NCBI GenBank assembly: GCA_016929875.1 | Contig: JAFGHZ010000054.1 | Span: 1 to 13,832, forward strand | Reading direction: 5' to 3' | Origin: Dehalococcoidales bacterium | Lineage (GTDB): Bacteria; Chloroflexota; Dehalococcoidia; Dehalococcoidales; Fen-1064 | Length of the DNA stretch: 13,832 bases | In this document: positions 6,516 through 13,482 of the stretch, piece after piece | Layout of the letters: the number at the start of each line of letters is the position of its first letter | How positions within the stretch are numbered: position 1 is the first letter of the stretch | Notes under the pieces: generated by a model | Seen by the model: only the letters and a program-made list of their open reading frames with translations | Databases searched by the model: none | Told to the model about the DNA's origin: nothing | Program-made: the position numbers and the translations under genes

Positions 6516-7673
6516 TCATTCGCGGCGGCCCTTCCGCTTTCTTAATTCCATAGCGATGGCAGTGTGCAGGACTTCGTTACTGCCTTCGTAGATCTGGGTG
6601 ATTTTGGCATCGCGCATCATTTTTTCCAGAGGGTAATCGCGCATATAACCGGCACCGCCGCAAACCTGTACAGCATCGGTGGTTACTCTCATCGCCACGT
6701 CGGAAGCGAAGACCTTCGCCATTGCCGATTCCTCGGTGAAATTTTTAACGCCGCTGTCGATTGTTCTTGCCACGCTGTAAACCAGCGCTCTTGCGGCTTC
6801 CACCTGCGTTGCCATTTCCGCCAGTTTGTACTGGACGACGGGCAGAGAAATAAGGGGCTGTCCGAACTGCTCTCGCTGTCGGGCATAGTCTACCGCGGCT
6901 TCCAGCGCTCCCTGGGCAATACCCAGTGCCTGTGCGCTGATGCCGGGGCGAGAATGGTCCAGAACTCTCATTGCCATAATGAAACCGATACCCTCTTTGC
7001 TGAGGAGATTTTCGGCGGGAATGACACAGTTCCGGAAGACGAGTTCCCGGGTCGAAGAAGTGCGGATACCCATCTTCTTTTCCTTCTTGCCGAAGGTGAA
7101 ACCCGGCGTGTCTTTTTCCACGATGAAGGCACTGGCGCCGCGGGCACCTTTGCTTTTATCGGTCAAGGCGATGATGGTGTAGATTTCAGCTTCACCGCCA
7201 TTGGTGATGAACTGCTTGGTGCCGTTAAGGACATAACCTTCAGGTGTCTTTTCGGCGGTAGTTTTGATATTACTGACGTCGCTGCCCGCTGTCGGTTCCG
7301 TTAAACCGAAAGCGGCGAGCCTTTTACCGGCGGCGATGGCCGGCAGGTATTTTTGTTTTTGCTCTTCGCTGCCGTAGAGTAATATGGCATAAGCACCCAG
7401 GGCAGTTGCCGCGTAAGAAACAGCTACTCCGCTGCAAACCCTGCTCAATTCTTCGACGACAAGGCATAAATCAAGGGAACTGGTGCCCATTCCATCATAT
7501 TGCTCGGGGATAAAGATGCGGAAGAGGTCGCTTTCCGCCAGATTTTTGATAGTTTCCCAGGGGAATTCCTCTTTCTCATCCAGATCAGCGCGTACCGGTA
7601 GAATCTTTTCTTCGGCAATCCGCCGCGCCAGACTTTTCAATGTCTTTTGTTGTTCGGTCAGAAAGTATTCCAA
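6516..7673 (-). CDS. Acyl-CoA dehydrogenase
   Basis: A 385-aa FAD-dependent acyl-CoA dehydrogenase of the short-chain (butyryl-CoA dehydrogenase) size class. AFGLTEPTAGSDV (121-133) is the first family signature; REQFGQPL (267-274) and QVCGGAGYMRDYPLEKMMRD (336-355) flank the FAD site. The catalytic base is E363 in QIYEGSNE (360-367), the position used by short- and medium-chain enzymes. The start is TTG at 7673, supported by a strong GGAGG (7680-7684) 6 nt upstream and by the family N-terminus; the next in-frame Met is residue 62. Its own promoter lies upstream, and etfB and etfA follow, so it is the likely Etf partner. It may oxidise an acyl-CoA or, in a bifurcating complex, reduce an enoyl-CoA. 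Substrate chain length cannot be read by eye. Confidence 0.95.
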   Translation of the reverse strand: MEYFLTEQQKTLKSLARRIAEEKILPVRADLDEKEEFPWETIKNLAESDLFRIFIPEQYDGMGTSSLDLCLVVEELSRVCSGVAVSYAATALGAYAILLYGSEEQKQKYLPAIAAGKRLAAFGLTEPTAGSDVSNIKTTAEKTPEGYVLNGTKQFITNGGEAEIYTIIALTDKSKGARGASAFIVEKDTPGFTFGKKEKKMGIRTSSTRELVFRNCVIPAENLLSKEGIGFIMAMRVLDHSRPGISAQALGIAQGALEAAVDYARQREQFGQPLISLPVVQYKLAEMATQVEAARALVYSVARTIDSGVKNFTEESAMAKVFASDVAMRVTTDAVQVCGGAGYMRDYPLEKMMRDAKITQIYEGSNEVLHTAIAMELRKRKGRRE

Positions 7674-7712
7674 AGTACTCCTCCGTTGTCTCTGCTCCGA
7701 TAGAATACAGTT

Positions 7713-7742
7713 ATTATAAAGTGAGCGATACGTCTACTTCAA
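7713..7742 (-). promoter_or_regulatory. Sigma70 promoter of the acd-etfBA operon
   Basis: On the minus strand TTGAAG (7742-7737, 4/6) and TATAAT (7718-7713, 6/6) are separated by 18 bp. Transcription would start near 7706, giving a leader of about 33 nt that holds the GGAGG site and the TTG start. Confidence 0.55.
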
Positions 7743-7771
7743 GCAGGGGAGATAAATTGCCCGAATTTTTT

Positions 7772-7783
7772 AGATTATAATCT
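7772..7783. promoter_or_regulatory. Palindrome between divergent acd and Lrp-like genes
   Basis: AGATTATAATCT is a perfect 12-bp palindrome midway between the divergent genes and contains TATAAT on both strands. No matching -35 box lies at the right distance on either strand. A regulator site is as likely as a promoter; one of the nearby Lrp-family proteins could be tested. Confidence 0.3.
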
Positions 7784-7812
7784 GTACGGATGAAACATCT
7801 TGCTCTTTCGGG

Positions 7813-7818
7813 TATAAT
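7813..7818 (+). promoter_or_regulatory. Possible -10 box for the Lrp-domain gene
   Basis: TATAAT lies about 70 nt upstream of the ATG at 7889. No good -35 hexamer is found 16-18 bp upstream, and there is no TGn extension, so an activator may be needed if this is real. A strong ribosome binding site (AAGGAGGAGG, 7870-7879) precedes the start. Confidence 0.35.
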
Positions 7819-7888
7819 AGTAGGGCACGATAACCGGCATGCATCGATGTGAAATTATCACCATCAATGAAGGAGGAGGTCAAGTATA

Positions 7889-8125
7889 ATGGCGAACACC
7901 GCAAAGGCTTATATCCTGATTGAGTGCACGGTAGGTAGGACCAAAGAAGTCGTGACCGGTCTGAGCCGTTTGAAGGGCGTGAAATCGGTTGAGGCTGTCA
8001 CCGGACCTTATGATGTTATTGCCATTGTAGAGTTGAACACCCTCAATGAAATCGGTGATCTGGTCACCCAATACATCCATCCTATTACCGGCATCACCAG
8101 AACGGTTACCTGCCTGGTAGTTTAA
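7889..8125 (+). CDS. Stand-alone Lrp/AsnC ligand-binding (RAM) domain protein
   Basis: A 78-aa protein that is essentially only the alpha-beta ligand-binding/oligomerisation domain of the Lrp/AsnC family: strand AYILIECTVG, helix TKEVVTGLSRLKGVKSVEAV, the TGPYDVIAIVE segment (38-48), helix LNEIGDLVTQYI and a last strand TRTVTCLVV. There is no helix-turn-helix, so it should not bind DNA alone. Such proteins (stand-alone RAM / SraA type) form dimers or rings and may bind amino acids or modulate full-length Lrp proteins; one such regulator is encoded in this window at 12793-13275. AAGGAGGAGG 9 nt before the ATG predicts high expression. The DUF1893 gene follows 82 nt downstream in the same direction. 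Confidence 0.9.
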   Translation: MANTAKAYILIECTVGRTKEVVTGLSRLKGVKSVEAVTGPYDVIAIVELNTLNEIGDLVTQYIHPITGITRTVTCLVV

Positions 8126-8207
8126 TCTTAATTTGAACCGACACGTTTAGAAGCGTGTGGAATATGTAGGTGCTTTTGTGTTTGTTGCATTCAGCGTTTG
8201 AAATATT

Positions 8208-8624
8208 ATGTCCGGTAAAGTCGCAAATCAAAGATTTATCGAATTCCTGAGAAGTCGGGATACGTTACGGGTTTACAAGAATAACCGACTTCTTTTTGTT
8301 TCGAATCAAGAGCGCCTGTTGCCATTGCTGGAATATCTTGCTCACTTTTCGCCCTACGAAGTGGATGTAGTTGTTTTCGACCGTGTGGTGGGTAATGCCG
8401 CCGCTTTACTATTGAAGAAAATCCTTTGCCGTGAAGTGTACAGCGAGTTAGGCAGTGAAAATGCCATAAAGACACTGGTTTCTTCCGGCATCGATTATCA
8501 CTTCAATAAGACCGTGCCTTATATCGAGAACGACAGTCGGCAGGACATGTGCCCTATGGAGAAGTTGTCCCTGGGGAAAAGTCCGGAAGAATTTTATGAG
8601 GCGTTGAAGAAGCGCAGTTGCTAG
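8208..8624 (+). CDS. DUF1893 (TM1506-like) domain protein
   Basis: A 138-aa protein that I recognise as the DUF1893 family. Its marks are DTLRVYKNNRLLF (18-30), DRVVGNAAALLL (58-69), REVYSELGSENAIKTL (75-90), VPYIENDSRQD (103-113) and MCPMEKL (114-120). The structure known from Thermotoga TM1506 has a cytidine-deaminase-like fold, but the biochemical role is unknown. C115 and H98 are candidate functional residues, though family-wide conservation cannot be checked here. An in-frame TGA at 8199-8201 leaves ATG 8208 as the first start. No good ribosome binding site precedes it, which is odd beside the very strong one upstream of the Lrp-domain gene. It converges on ispH, with 11 nt between the two stops. 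Confidence 0.85.
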   Translation: MSGKVANQRFIEFLRSRDTLRVYKNNRLLFVSNQERLLPLLEYLAHFSPYEVDVVVFDRVVGNAAALLLKKILCREVYSELGSENAIKTLVSSGIDYHFNKTVPYIENDSRQDMCPMEKLSLGKSPEEFYEALKKRSC

Positions 8625-8625
8625 A

Positions 8626-8642
8626 TTCCTGCAGGTCAGGAA
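8626..8642 (+). terminator. Weak hairpin between convergent DUF1893 gene and ispH
   Basis: TTCCTG (8626-8631) and CAGGAA (8637-8642) form a 6-bp stem with a 5-nt loop, followed on the plus strand by GATTTTCC. The T-run is short. It overlaps the ispH stop codon (8636-8638). It is a poor but possible terminator for the DUF1893 gene. Confidence 0.3.
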
Positions 8643-9499
8643 GATTTTCCAGTCAGCTTCTCCAGTTTTGCCAGTACTTCGTCGATAGTCTCTTCGGCGG
8701 TAGAAGCGCCGCCGGTGATGCCGATTTTCTCGTGCCCTTTCAGCCAGACGGGTTTGATTTCTGCCGCAGTCTCGATAAGATAGGTCTTGGACAGATGACT
8801 GCATAACTCTGCCAGTCGGTGGGTATTGGCGCTGGTGTGGTCGCCGACCACGAACATCAAATCGACCTTCTTCGCCAGCTTTTGTGCCGATTCCTGCCGT
8901 CGTCTGATGTCGTGGCAGATGGTATCTACGATGTGCAATTCCGAGTCTTTATTCAGGGTGATGTCTACCAGTTGCTTGATAAATTCGTTGAAATTGGCGG
9001 GGATTTGAGTGGTCTGTGCCAGCACGCCGATTCGTTTCGGCAGGGGGTCCAGTTCCGCGATTGTTTTTGTGTCCAGCGTGGCGATGCCCTTGTTATTCGC
9101 CCATGCCAGGATGCCTTTGACCTCGGGGTGGTTGACGTCGCCGTAAACGACGACGAAGAAGCCCGCCTTTGACAATCGCTGAGCGACCGACTGGGCACGG
9201 TTGACGAAGCGGCAGGTGGTATCGACAATTTTGAGCTTCCGTTTTTCGATTTTCTTTGCCGTCTCGGGACCTACTCCGTGAGCACCGATAGCAACCGTGT
9301 CGCCTTTGACGTCTTCGATGGTGTTTGCAACGGTGATGCCCTGTTTCGCCAGCCTCTTCAGGACCTGTTTGTTATGGACGACTGCTTTCAGGGTCTCTAT
9401 TTTGCCCTGCTCCGCGGCGGTTTTTTCCAGTATATTGATGGCACGCCTGACCCCGAAGCAAAATCCTGTCCCGGCGGCCTTCTCGATTTTAATACTCAT
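8636..9499 (-). CDS. ispH: 4-hydroxy-3-methylbut-2-enyl diphosphate reductase
   Basis: Last enzyme of the MEP (non-mevalonate) isoprenoid pathway: reductive dehydroxylation of HMBPP to IPP and DMAPP at an iron-sulfur cluster, in the cytosol. The 287-aa length is normal. The three cluster cysteines are C14 (GFCFGV), C96 (DTTCRFV) and C195 (DTICHDI). Substrate-binding residues match H42 (VVHN), H74 (GAHGV), H124 and the proton-relay E126 (NHPEVKG), T163/T164 (AQTTQ), the SxN segment TSANTHRLAEL (222-232) and TGGASTAEE (262-270). The ATG overlaps the rsmE stop by 4 nt (ATGA, 9499-9496), showing translational coupling. It ends the long leftward run that begins with the Lrp regulator. The presence of IspH indicates isoprenoid synthesis by the MEP route. 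Confidence 0.97.
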   Translation of the reverse strand: MSIKIEKAAGTGFCFGVRRAINILEKTAAEQGKIETLKAVVHNKQVLKRLAKQGITVANTIEDVKGDTVAIGAHGVGPETAKKIEKRKLKIVDTTCRFVNRAQSVAQRLSKAGFFVVVYGDVNHPEVKGILAWANNKGIATLDTKTIAELDPLPKRIGVLAQTTQIPANFNEFIKQLVDITLNKDSELHIVDTICHDIRRRQESAQKLAKKVDLMFVVGDHTSANTHRLAELCSHLSKTYLIETAAEIKPVWLKGHEKIGITGGASTAEETIDEVLAKLEKLTGKSS

Positions 9500-10236
9500 C
9501 TTTTCTTATCCATCTCGTTTTTCTCATAAAGAATGGCGCTGATTGCCGCCAGTCCGGCAGTTTCGGAACGGAGGACACGGCGTCCCAGGCTGGCGACGGC
9601 GATACCCTGCTTCCGGGCAAGTTTTACCTCGGATTCAGGAAAGCCACCTTCGGGGCCGATGAAGAGGCTGATTGCCTTTGCCGTTTTAAAGGGCAGATTT
9701 TGGAGGACTTGCTTCAATCCTTTACCGTTTTCTTCTTCCCAGAGTAGGAGCGCCGGTCTGCTCACTGTCCGGCAGGCTTCTTCGAAAGAGACTGCGGGAT
9801 GCAGGGTTGGAATGACAGACCGCTCCGATTGTTCGGCGGCTTCGCGGACGATTTTCTGCCAGCGTTCTGCCTTGCTTTCCGACGGGTTTTTGACGACGCA
9901 TCTTTCGCTGATGAACGGCACAATCGCCGTCACCCCCAGTTCGACGCATTTCTGGAGTGCCAGTTCGAACCTGTCGGCTTTGAGTAATGCCTGATATAGA
10001 GTGATTTTAACGGCAGGCTCGCCTTTGCCCGTCTTTTTACTCAGTATTTTGCCCTGAGATTCTTTCTTCGTGAGGTATTCAATCTCTACCTCGAATTCAC
10101 GGCCGCTGTTGTCCAGCACGATGATGCGGTCGGCGGGCTTCAACCTCAGGACATAGCCGATTTGATGCAAAGGCTCGCCGGTGATTTTTACCTTATCGTT
10201 TTCGAAACATTCTTTCGGGATAAAGAATCGGTGCAT
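9496..10236 (-). CDS. rsmE: 16S rRNA (uracil-1498-N3)-methyltransferase
   Basis: SPOUT-class methyltransferase that modifies U1498 of 16S rRNA in the 30S subunit. The 246 aa comprise an N-terminal PUA-like RNA-binding domain (about 1-70, beginning MHRFFIP) and a C-terminal trefoil-knot SAM domain. Diagnostic motifs are KCVELGVTAIVPF (96-108), REAAEQSER (131-139), FIGPEGGF (192-199) and SLGRRVLRSETA (216-227). The start ATG at 10236 has AGGAG about 4 nt upstream. The gene overlaps ispH by 4 nt and lies 54 nt downstream of the PurM-like gene. Confidence 0.96.
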   Translation of the reverse strand: MHRFFIPKECFENDKVKITGEPLHQIGYVLRLKPADRIIVLDNSGREFEVEIEYLTKKESQGKILSKKTGKGEPAVKITLYQALLKADRFELALQKCVELGVTAIVPFISERCVVKNPSESKAERWQKIVREAAEQSERSVIPTLHPAVSFEEACRTVSRPALLLWEEENGKGLKQVLQNLPFKTAKAISLFIGPEGGFPESEVKLARKQGIAVASLGRRVLRSETAGLAAISAILYEKNEMDKKR

Positions 10237-10290
10237 ATCGCTCCTGTTTCGATGTCGTTATGAAGAAGGGGAGCGGTTGGATTCAGCTTG

Positions 10291-11328
10291 TTACCATTTA
10301 AGCTTGCCGGAATATTTTACGGTGTTGTCTTTATCTTCAACTATTTCCCCGATGCTATAGGCATGAATGCCTCTGGATTCCAGATAATGTAACATCCTGC
10401 TTTCGTCTCCGGGGTTGGTAACCATGGTCATACCCACGCCCATATTCAGGTTGTTAATCATGTCATCTTCCGGGACTTTGCCGACATTTCTGATTACTTT
10501 GAAAACCGGCAGGACATCAACTTTATCCAGATGTACCAGCGCACTCAGTCCGGCGGGCAGGATTCTTTCCAGGTTGCCGGTAATGCCGTCTCCTGTAATA
10601 TGTGCCAGTCCGTGCACTTTCGGGGAGTTCAGGATGTCTTTCAAATATGGATAGTAAGCGGTATGCGGGCATAAAACAGCATCGATAAACGACTTCTTAT
10701 CGACTTTAGCTTTCAAAATCGACGGTTTGTCGGCAATTAACCGACGCACCAGAGAATAGCCGTTGGTATGCAAGCCATTGGAGGCGAGGGCGATGACTTT
10801 ATTCCCTTTTTTAACGCGGGAGCCGTCGATTATCTTTCTTCTACTGACGACACCCACCACGCTGGAGCTCAACACAAAAACGCCTTCAGGTAAAACACCC
10901 GGTTGTTCGGAAATTTCCCCGCCCACCAGACTGCAGTCCTGATTAACGCATGCCTGGTTGATAGCAGTTATGATTTTGTCGATATCGGCCTTTATGAGTT
11001 TTCCTACGATGATAACGTCCAGCACGGCGAGGGGTTTCGCGCCCATGACGATGATATCGTTGATGAGGTGGTTTATCATATCGAAACCGATGTTGTCGAT
11101 TTTATTGAATTGTTTGGCTAACAGCTGTTTGGAGCCGGGTTCTTCGGCTTTCAGTACCAGTACGGGGTCGACGATACCCGGAAATCTAGCTTCGAACAAG
11201 GAAGCAAATGCGCCGACTTTATTCAAAATGCGCGGGTCTTTCATCGTCAGTCTGGAGCGTAAGCTCTGGGTAATAACAGAATGTCCGTCACGGTCGACGC
11301 CCGATGCTGCATAAGTGATATTCTTCAA
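10291..11328 (-). CDS. PurM-like (AIR synthase family) protein, divergent
   Basis: A 345-aa protein with the length and architecture of phosphoribosylformylglycinamidine cyclo-ligase (PurM), which makes AIR in purine synthesis. Preserved PurM-like blocks are NIGFDMINHLINDIIVMGAK (79-98), LVGGEISEQPGVLPEG (134-149), IIDGSRVKKGN (166-176), NGLHTNGYSLV (184-194), LAHITGDGI (241-249) and NMGVGM (295-300). The N-terminal catalytic loop is altered: the usual GTDGVGTK type motif reads KAEEPGSK (60-67), and the usual AGVDI-AGN type motif reads SGVDRDGH (9-16). It may be an active variant or a paralogue of changed function. No other purine gene is nearby. The TTG start at 11328 is preceded by GAGGAG 8 nt upstream; the next Met is residue 29. 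Confidence 0.85.
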   Translation of the reverse strand: MKNITYAASGVDRDGHSVITQSLRSRLTMKDPRILNKVGAFASLFEARFPGIVDPVLVLKAEEPGSKQLLAKQFNKIDNIGFDMINHLINDIIVMGAKPLAVLDVIIVGKLIKADIDKIITAINQACVNQDCSLVGGEISEQPGVLPEGVFVLSSSVVGVVSRRKIIDGSRVKKGNKVIALASNGLHTNGYSLVRRLIADKPSILKAKVDKKSFIDAVLCPHTAYYPYLKDILNSPKVHGLAHITGDGITGNLERILPAGLSALVHLDKVDVLPVFKVIRNVGKVPEDDMINNLNMGVGMTMVTNPGDESRMLHYLESRGIHAYSIGEIVEDKDNTVKYSGKLKW

Positions 11329-11359
11329 TCGGCTATCTCCTCGAGGGACCTGCCAAGGT

Positions 11360-11560
11360 CTATTTTACTTTTCTCTTGCCTTTTACCAGAATCATTTCAC
11401 CTTTGCAGCGCATATGGTATTTGCAGGGGAAAAGCCCTCGCGGTTCTTCACCGCGGGCCCGCACGGCATCTTGCCAGGCATCCGTTCCATCTAAAGCCAG
11501 GGCGATATCTTCTATCTCTGTAAGCTCGAAGCCGCACCTGTCACAGACCAGTATGTCCAT
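11360..11560 (-). CDS. Small zinc-ribbon-like protein of unknown function
   Basis: A 66-aa protein with CDRC (C6, C9) near the N-terminus and CKYHMRC (C46, H49, C52) near the C-terminus, enough for one zinc site. The tail is basic (KGKRKVK). The middle, about 30 residues, is acidic and likely helical. AAGGG 5 nt before the ATG at 11560 supports translation. It lies 14 nt after the aminotransferase and 31 nt before the PurM-like gene, so it is probably cotranscribed. I do not recognise the family. A metal-binding accessory or nucleic-acid-binding role would be guesswork. Confidence 0.75.
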   Translation of the reverse strand: MDILVCDRCGFELTEIEDIALALDGTDAWQDAVRARGEEPRGLFPCKYHMRCKGEMILVKGKRKVK

Positions 11561-11574
11561 AAAACCCCTTTGCC

Positions 11575-12768
11575 TTACTTGCGGTATTTGCTGACGAACC
11601 GCCCCAATCTTTTAAGAGCTTCTTCTATCTCAACCAGTGAGGTGGCGTAACAACAACGTATGTAACCTTCGCCGCATTTGCCGAAAGCAGAGCCGGGCAC
11701 CACTGCCACTTTCTCTTCGGAAAGCAGTTTTTCGGCAAACTCCTCCGATGTCATACCGGTACACTTAATAGAAGGAAAGACGTAAAAAGCGCCTTTGGGT
11801 TCAAAGCAGGACAGTCCGATGTCTCTCATCCCTTTTAGAATTACCAGTCGACGGTGGTTGTAATCCTCTACCATCTCGGTAATGCTTTCCTGGCCGCCTC
11901 TTAGTGCTTCGATTGCCGCCATTTGTGACATCGTCGGGACGCACATCATGGTATACTGGTGAATTTTGGTCATTGCCGCGATGATTTCCTTGGGTGCCGC
12001 CGCATAACCGATGCGCCAGCCGGTCATAGCAAATGCCTTGGAGAAACCGCCTAGTAAAACGGTATGCTGTTTCATTCCGGGCAAAGAGGCAAAACAGGTA
12101 AAATCTACTCCGTAAACTAGCTTACTGTAAATCTCGTCGGAGATAACGGTGAGGTCGTATTTTTCTGCGAGAACTGCGATTTCCGCCAGTTTACTGCGGC
12201 TCATCACAGCACCGGTGGGATTGCTGGGATAGCCAATAAGTATGGCTCGGGTCTTGCTGGTGAGGCGTTTTTCAATGTCTTTAGCGGAGATTTCGAAATT
12301 GTTGGATTCGTAAGTGGGGATGCGTACAGGTTTACCTTCAGCCAGTATAACGCAACTGCTGTAAGCAACATAGGAAGGGTCGGTGAGAATAACCTCATCG
12401 CCGTGGTCGAGAATCGCCCGCATTGTCAGGTCGAGTGCTTCACTACCACCGACCGTAATCAACAATTCACTGGCAGGGTCGTAATCGACACCAAACTCAT
12501 TTTTCAGGTAGCGGGCGAGTTCTTTGCGTAGTTCGGGCATGCCGGAATTAGGGGTGTACATCGTCATGCCTTTTTCAAGGGACTCGATGGCGGCTTCACG
12601 TATATGCCAGGGTGTAGTGTAATCAGGCTCTCCCACGCCTAGAGAAATGCTGCCATCGATTGAGGAAAGCAGGTCGAAGAATTTACGTATGCCGGAAGGC
12701 GAGAGCTGGTTAGCTCTCTGGGAGACATGCTGTTTCCGATGCTTCTGTATTTCGGTTCGTTTTTTCAT
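11575..12768 (-). CDS. Class I/II PLP-dependent aminotransferase (aspartate aminotransferase type)
   Basis: A 397-aa fold-type I aminotransferase of the I-gamma-like AspC/PatA group found in bacteria and archaea. K244 in GGFSKAFAMTGWRIGY (240-255) is the Schiff-base lysine. Other PLP contacts are Y133 (DPSY), N183 (PSNPTG), D211 and Y214 (SDEIYSKL) and R252. R371 (YIRCCYA) would bind the substrate alpha-carboxylate. SLGVGEPDYTTP (42-53) is the typical N-terminal segment. The true amino donor (aspartate, alanine, aromatic or other) cannot be fixed by eye. GGAG lies 6 nt before the ATG. It follows the Lrp/AsnC regulator by 24 nt, a common pairing that suggests amino-acid-responsive control of the operon. 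Confidence 0.94.
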   Translation of the reverse strand: MKKRTEIQKHRKQHVSQRANQLSPSGIRKFFDLLSSIDGSISLGVGEPDYTTPWHIREAAIESLEKGMTMYTPNSGMPELRKELARYLKNEFGVDYDPASELLITVGGSEALDLTMRAILDHGDEVILTDPSYVAYSSCVILAEGKPVRIPTYESNNFEISAKDIEKRLTSKTRAILIGYPSNPTGAVMSRSKLAEIAVLAEKYDLTVISDEIYSKLVYGVDFTCFASLPGMKQHTVLLGGFSKAFAMTGWRIGYAAAPKEIIAAMTKIHQYTMMCVPTMSQMAAIEALRGGQESITEMVEDYNHRRLVILKGMRDIGLSCFEPKGAFYVFPSIKCTGMTSEEFAEKLLSEEKVAVVPGSAFGKCGEGYIRCCYATSLVEIEEALKRLGRFVSKYRK

Positions 12769-12792
12769 CTTAAACTCCGATTGACTATCGGA

Positions 12793-13275
12793 TTAGAGCA
12801 CTACGGCCTGTCTCTTTATTTTTTCCGTGCTTTCCATCACTTCGCCGTCTTCTTTATAGCATTTCAGGATGAATTGGGTGACTGTTTCCTTGACCCCTTC
12901 GATATGTGAAAGCTTTTGCGAGACGAAGTTGGCGATTTCGTGGTTGTTTTTACCGATTACGAGAACCAGCAAGTCGTAGGTACCGGAGACCAAATAAACG
13001 CTTCGTGCCTGGGGGAAGCGATGGATACGCTCGGCAATGGAATCGAAGCCGACGTCTTTCTGTGGCTCCAGCCTGACCCCTATCCAGGCGAAGATATGCT
13101 CATTTTCCGCCTTGTCCCAGTTGACGATGGTCTTGTATTTCAGGATGATGCGGTCTTTCTCCGCCTGCTTGATAAGTTTGGATACTTCCGCCGGCGGTAT
13201 GCCGGTCATCGCGGAGATCTGTTTGGGTGTGGCTTGAGCGTCATTTTCCAGTATTTTTAGAATGTCTTTCAGCAT
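12793..13275 (-). CDS. Lrp/AsnC family transcriptional regulator
   Basis: A 160-aa feast/famine-type regulator. The N-terminal winged helix-turn-helix (about 1-55) includes ATPKQISAMTGIPPAEVSKL (residues 15-34), and the C-terminal RAM ligand-binding domain (about 62-139) includes SVYLVSGTYDLLVLVIG (92-108). The family binds DNA as dimers or octamers and responds to amino acids. GGAG lies 7 nt before the ATG at 13275. It heads the six-gene leftward run and probably regulates that run and itself (inference from position). The C-terminus (about 141-160) extends past the RAM domain with a charged tail. It could also pair with the stand-alone RAM protein encoded at 7889-8125. Confidence 0.93.
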   Translation of the reverse strand: MLKDILKILENDAQATPKQISAMTGIPPAEVSKLIKQAEKDRIILKYKTIVNWDKAENEHIFAWIGVRLEPQKDVGFDSIAERIHRFPQARSVYLVSGTYDLLVLVIGKNNHEIANFVSQKLSHIEGVKETVTQFILKCYKEDGEVMESTEKIKRQAVVL

Positions 13276-13322
13276 CTTTCATCTCCTGGTGAGTGCGTAG
13301 GCGAATTTTGCTGTGTCCTTAC

Positions 13323-13331
13323 ATTATAGCA
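13323..13331 (-). promoter_or_regulatory. Extended -10 promoter of the Lrp-aminotransferase operon
   Basis: On the minus strand TGCTATAAT reads from 13331 to 13323: a perfect TATAAT with a TGn extension. No good -35 lies at standard spacing, as is usual for extended -10 promoters. Transcription would begin near 13316, giving a leader of about 40 nt with the GGAG site. Confidence 0.5.
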
Positions 13332-13390
13332 AATAGTAAATGTGAAAGACTAATGATATAAATTGGGGGTAGTGGGTCAATTTGAAATAG

Positions 13391-13444
13391 ATAAAAAGAA
13401 ACAGGCTGGAGGAGACGTGCCCTTAAGCATCTCACAGCCTGTTT
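13391..13444 (-). terminator. Strong intrinsic terminator downstream of the tRNA / small RNA
   Basis: Arms 13399-13408 and 13435-13444 pair perfectly over 10 bp (AAACAGGCTG / CAGCCTGTTT). Inside, GAGA/TCTC and TGC/GCA give further pairing around CCTTAA. On the minus strand the stem is followed by C and five T (13398-13393). An outer pairing, AGTGGGTCA (13371-13379) with TGTCCCACT (13452-13460), matches at 8 of 9 positions. The T-tract is on the minus-strand side only, so it would stop leftward transcripts from the tRNA and the putative small RNA before the lrp promoter. Confidence 0.65.
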
Positions 13445-13482
13445 GGATTCGTGTCCCACTCAAGGGGATATACCGGTCTGCT
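13393..13482 (-). ncRNA. Putative small RNA complementary to the adjacent tRNA
   Basis: A near-consensus promoter (13517-13489) and the terminator ending near 13393 delimit a leftward transcript of about 90 nt with no plausible open frame. Its predicted 5' end, AGCAGACCGG (13482-13473), is exactly complementary to tRNA bases 27-36: the 5' half of the anticodon stem, two loop bases and the whole GCU anticodon. Complementarity continues into the tRNA D-arm through 13458, with two G-U pairs, one mismatch and a 3-nt bulge on the tRNA side. An internal UCCC/GGGA hairpin is possible and would compete with the D-arm pairing. No known RNA family is recognised. Existence, start point and function are inferred; the transcript may instead be a chance product of an inverted tRNA fragment beside a promoter. 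Confidence 0.4.

Noticed and set aside
6564..7304. A 246-codon plus-strand frame inside the acyl-CoA dehydrogenase gene.
   Set aside because: It is a mirror frame of a strongly conserved gene, rich in His/Cys/Arg in a way typical of shadow translation, with no family resemblance.
8126..8207. Terminator between the Lrp-domain gene and the DUF1893 gene (ACACG/CGTGT hairpin).
   Set aside because: The stem is only 5-6 bp and no T-tract follows it.
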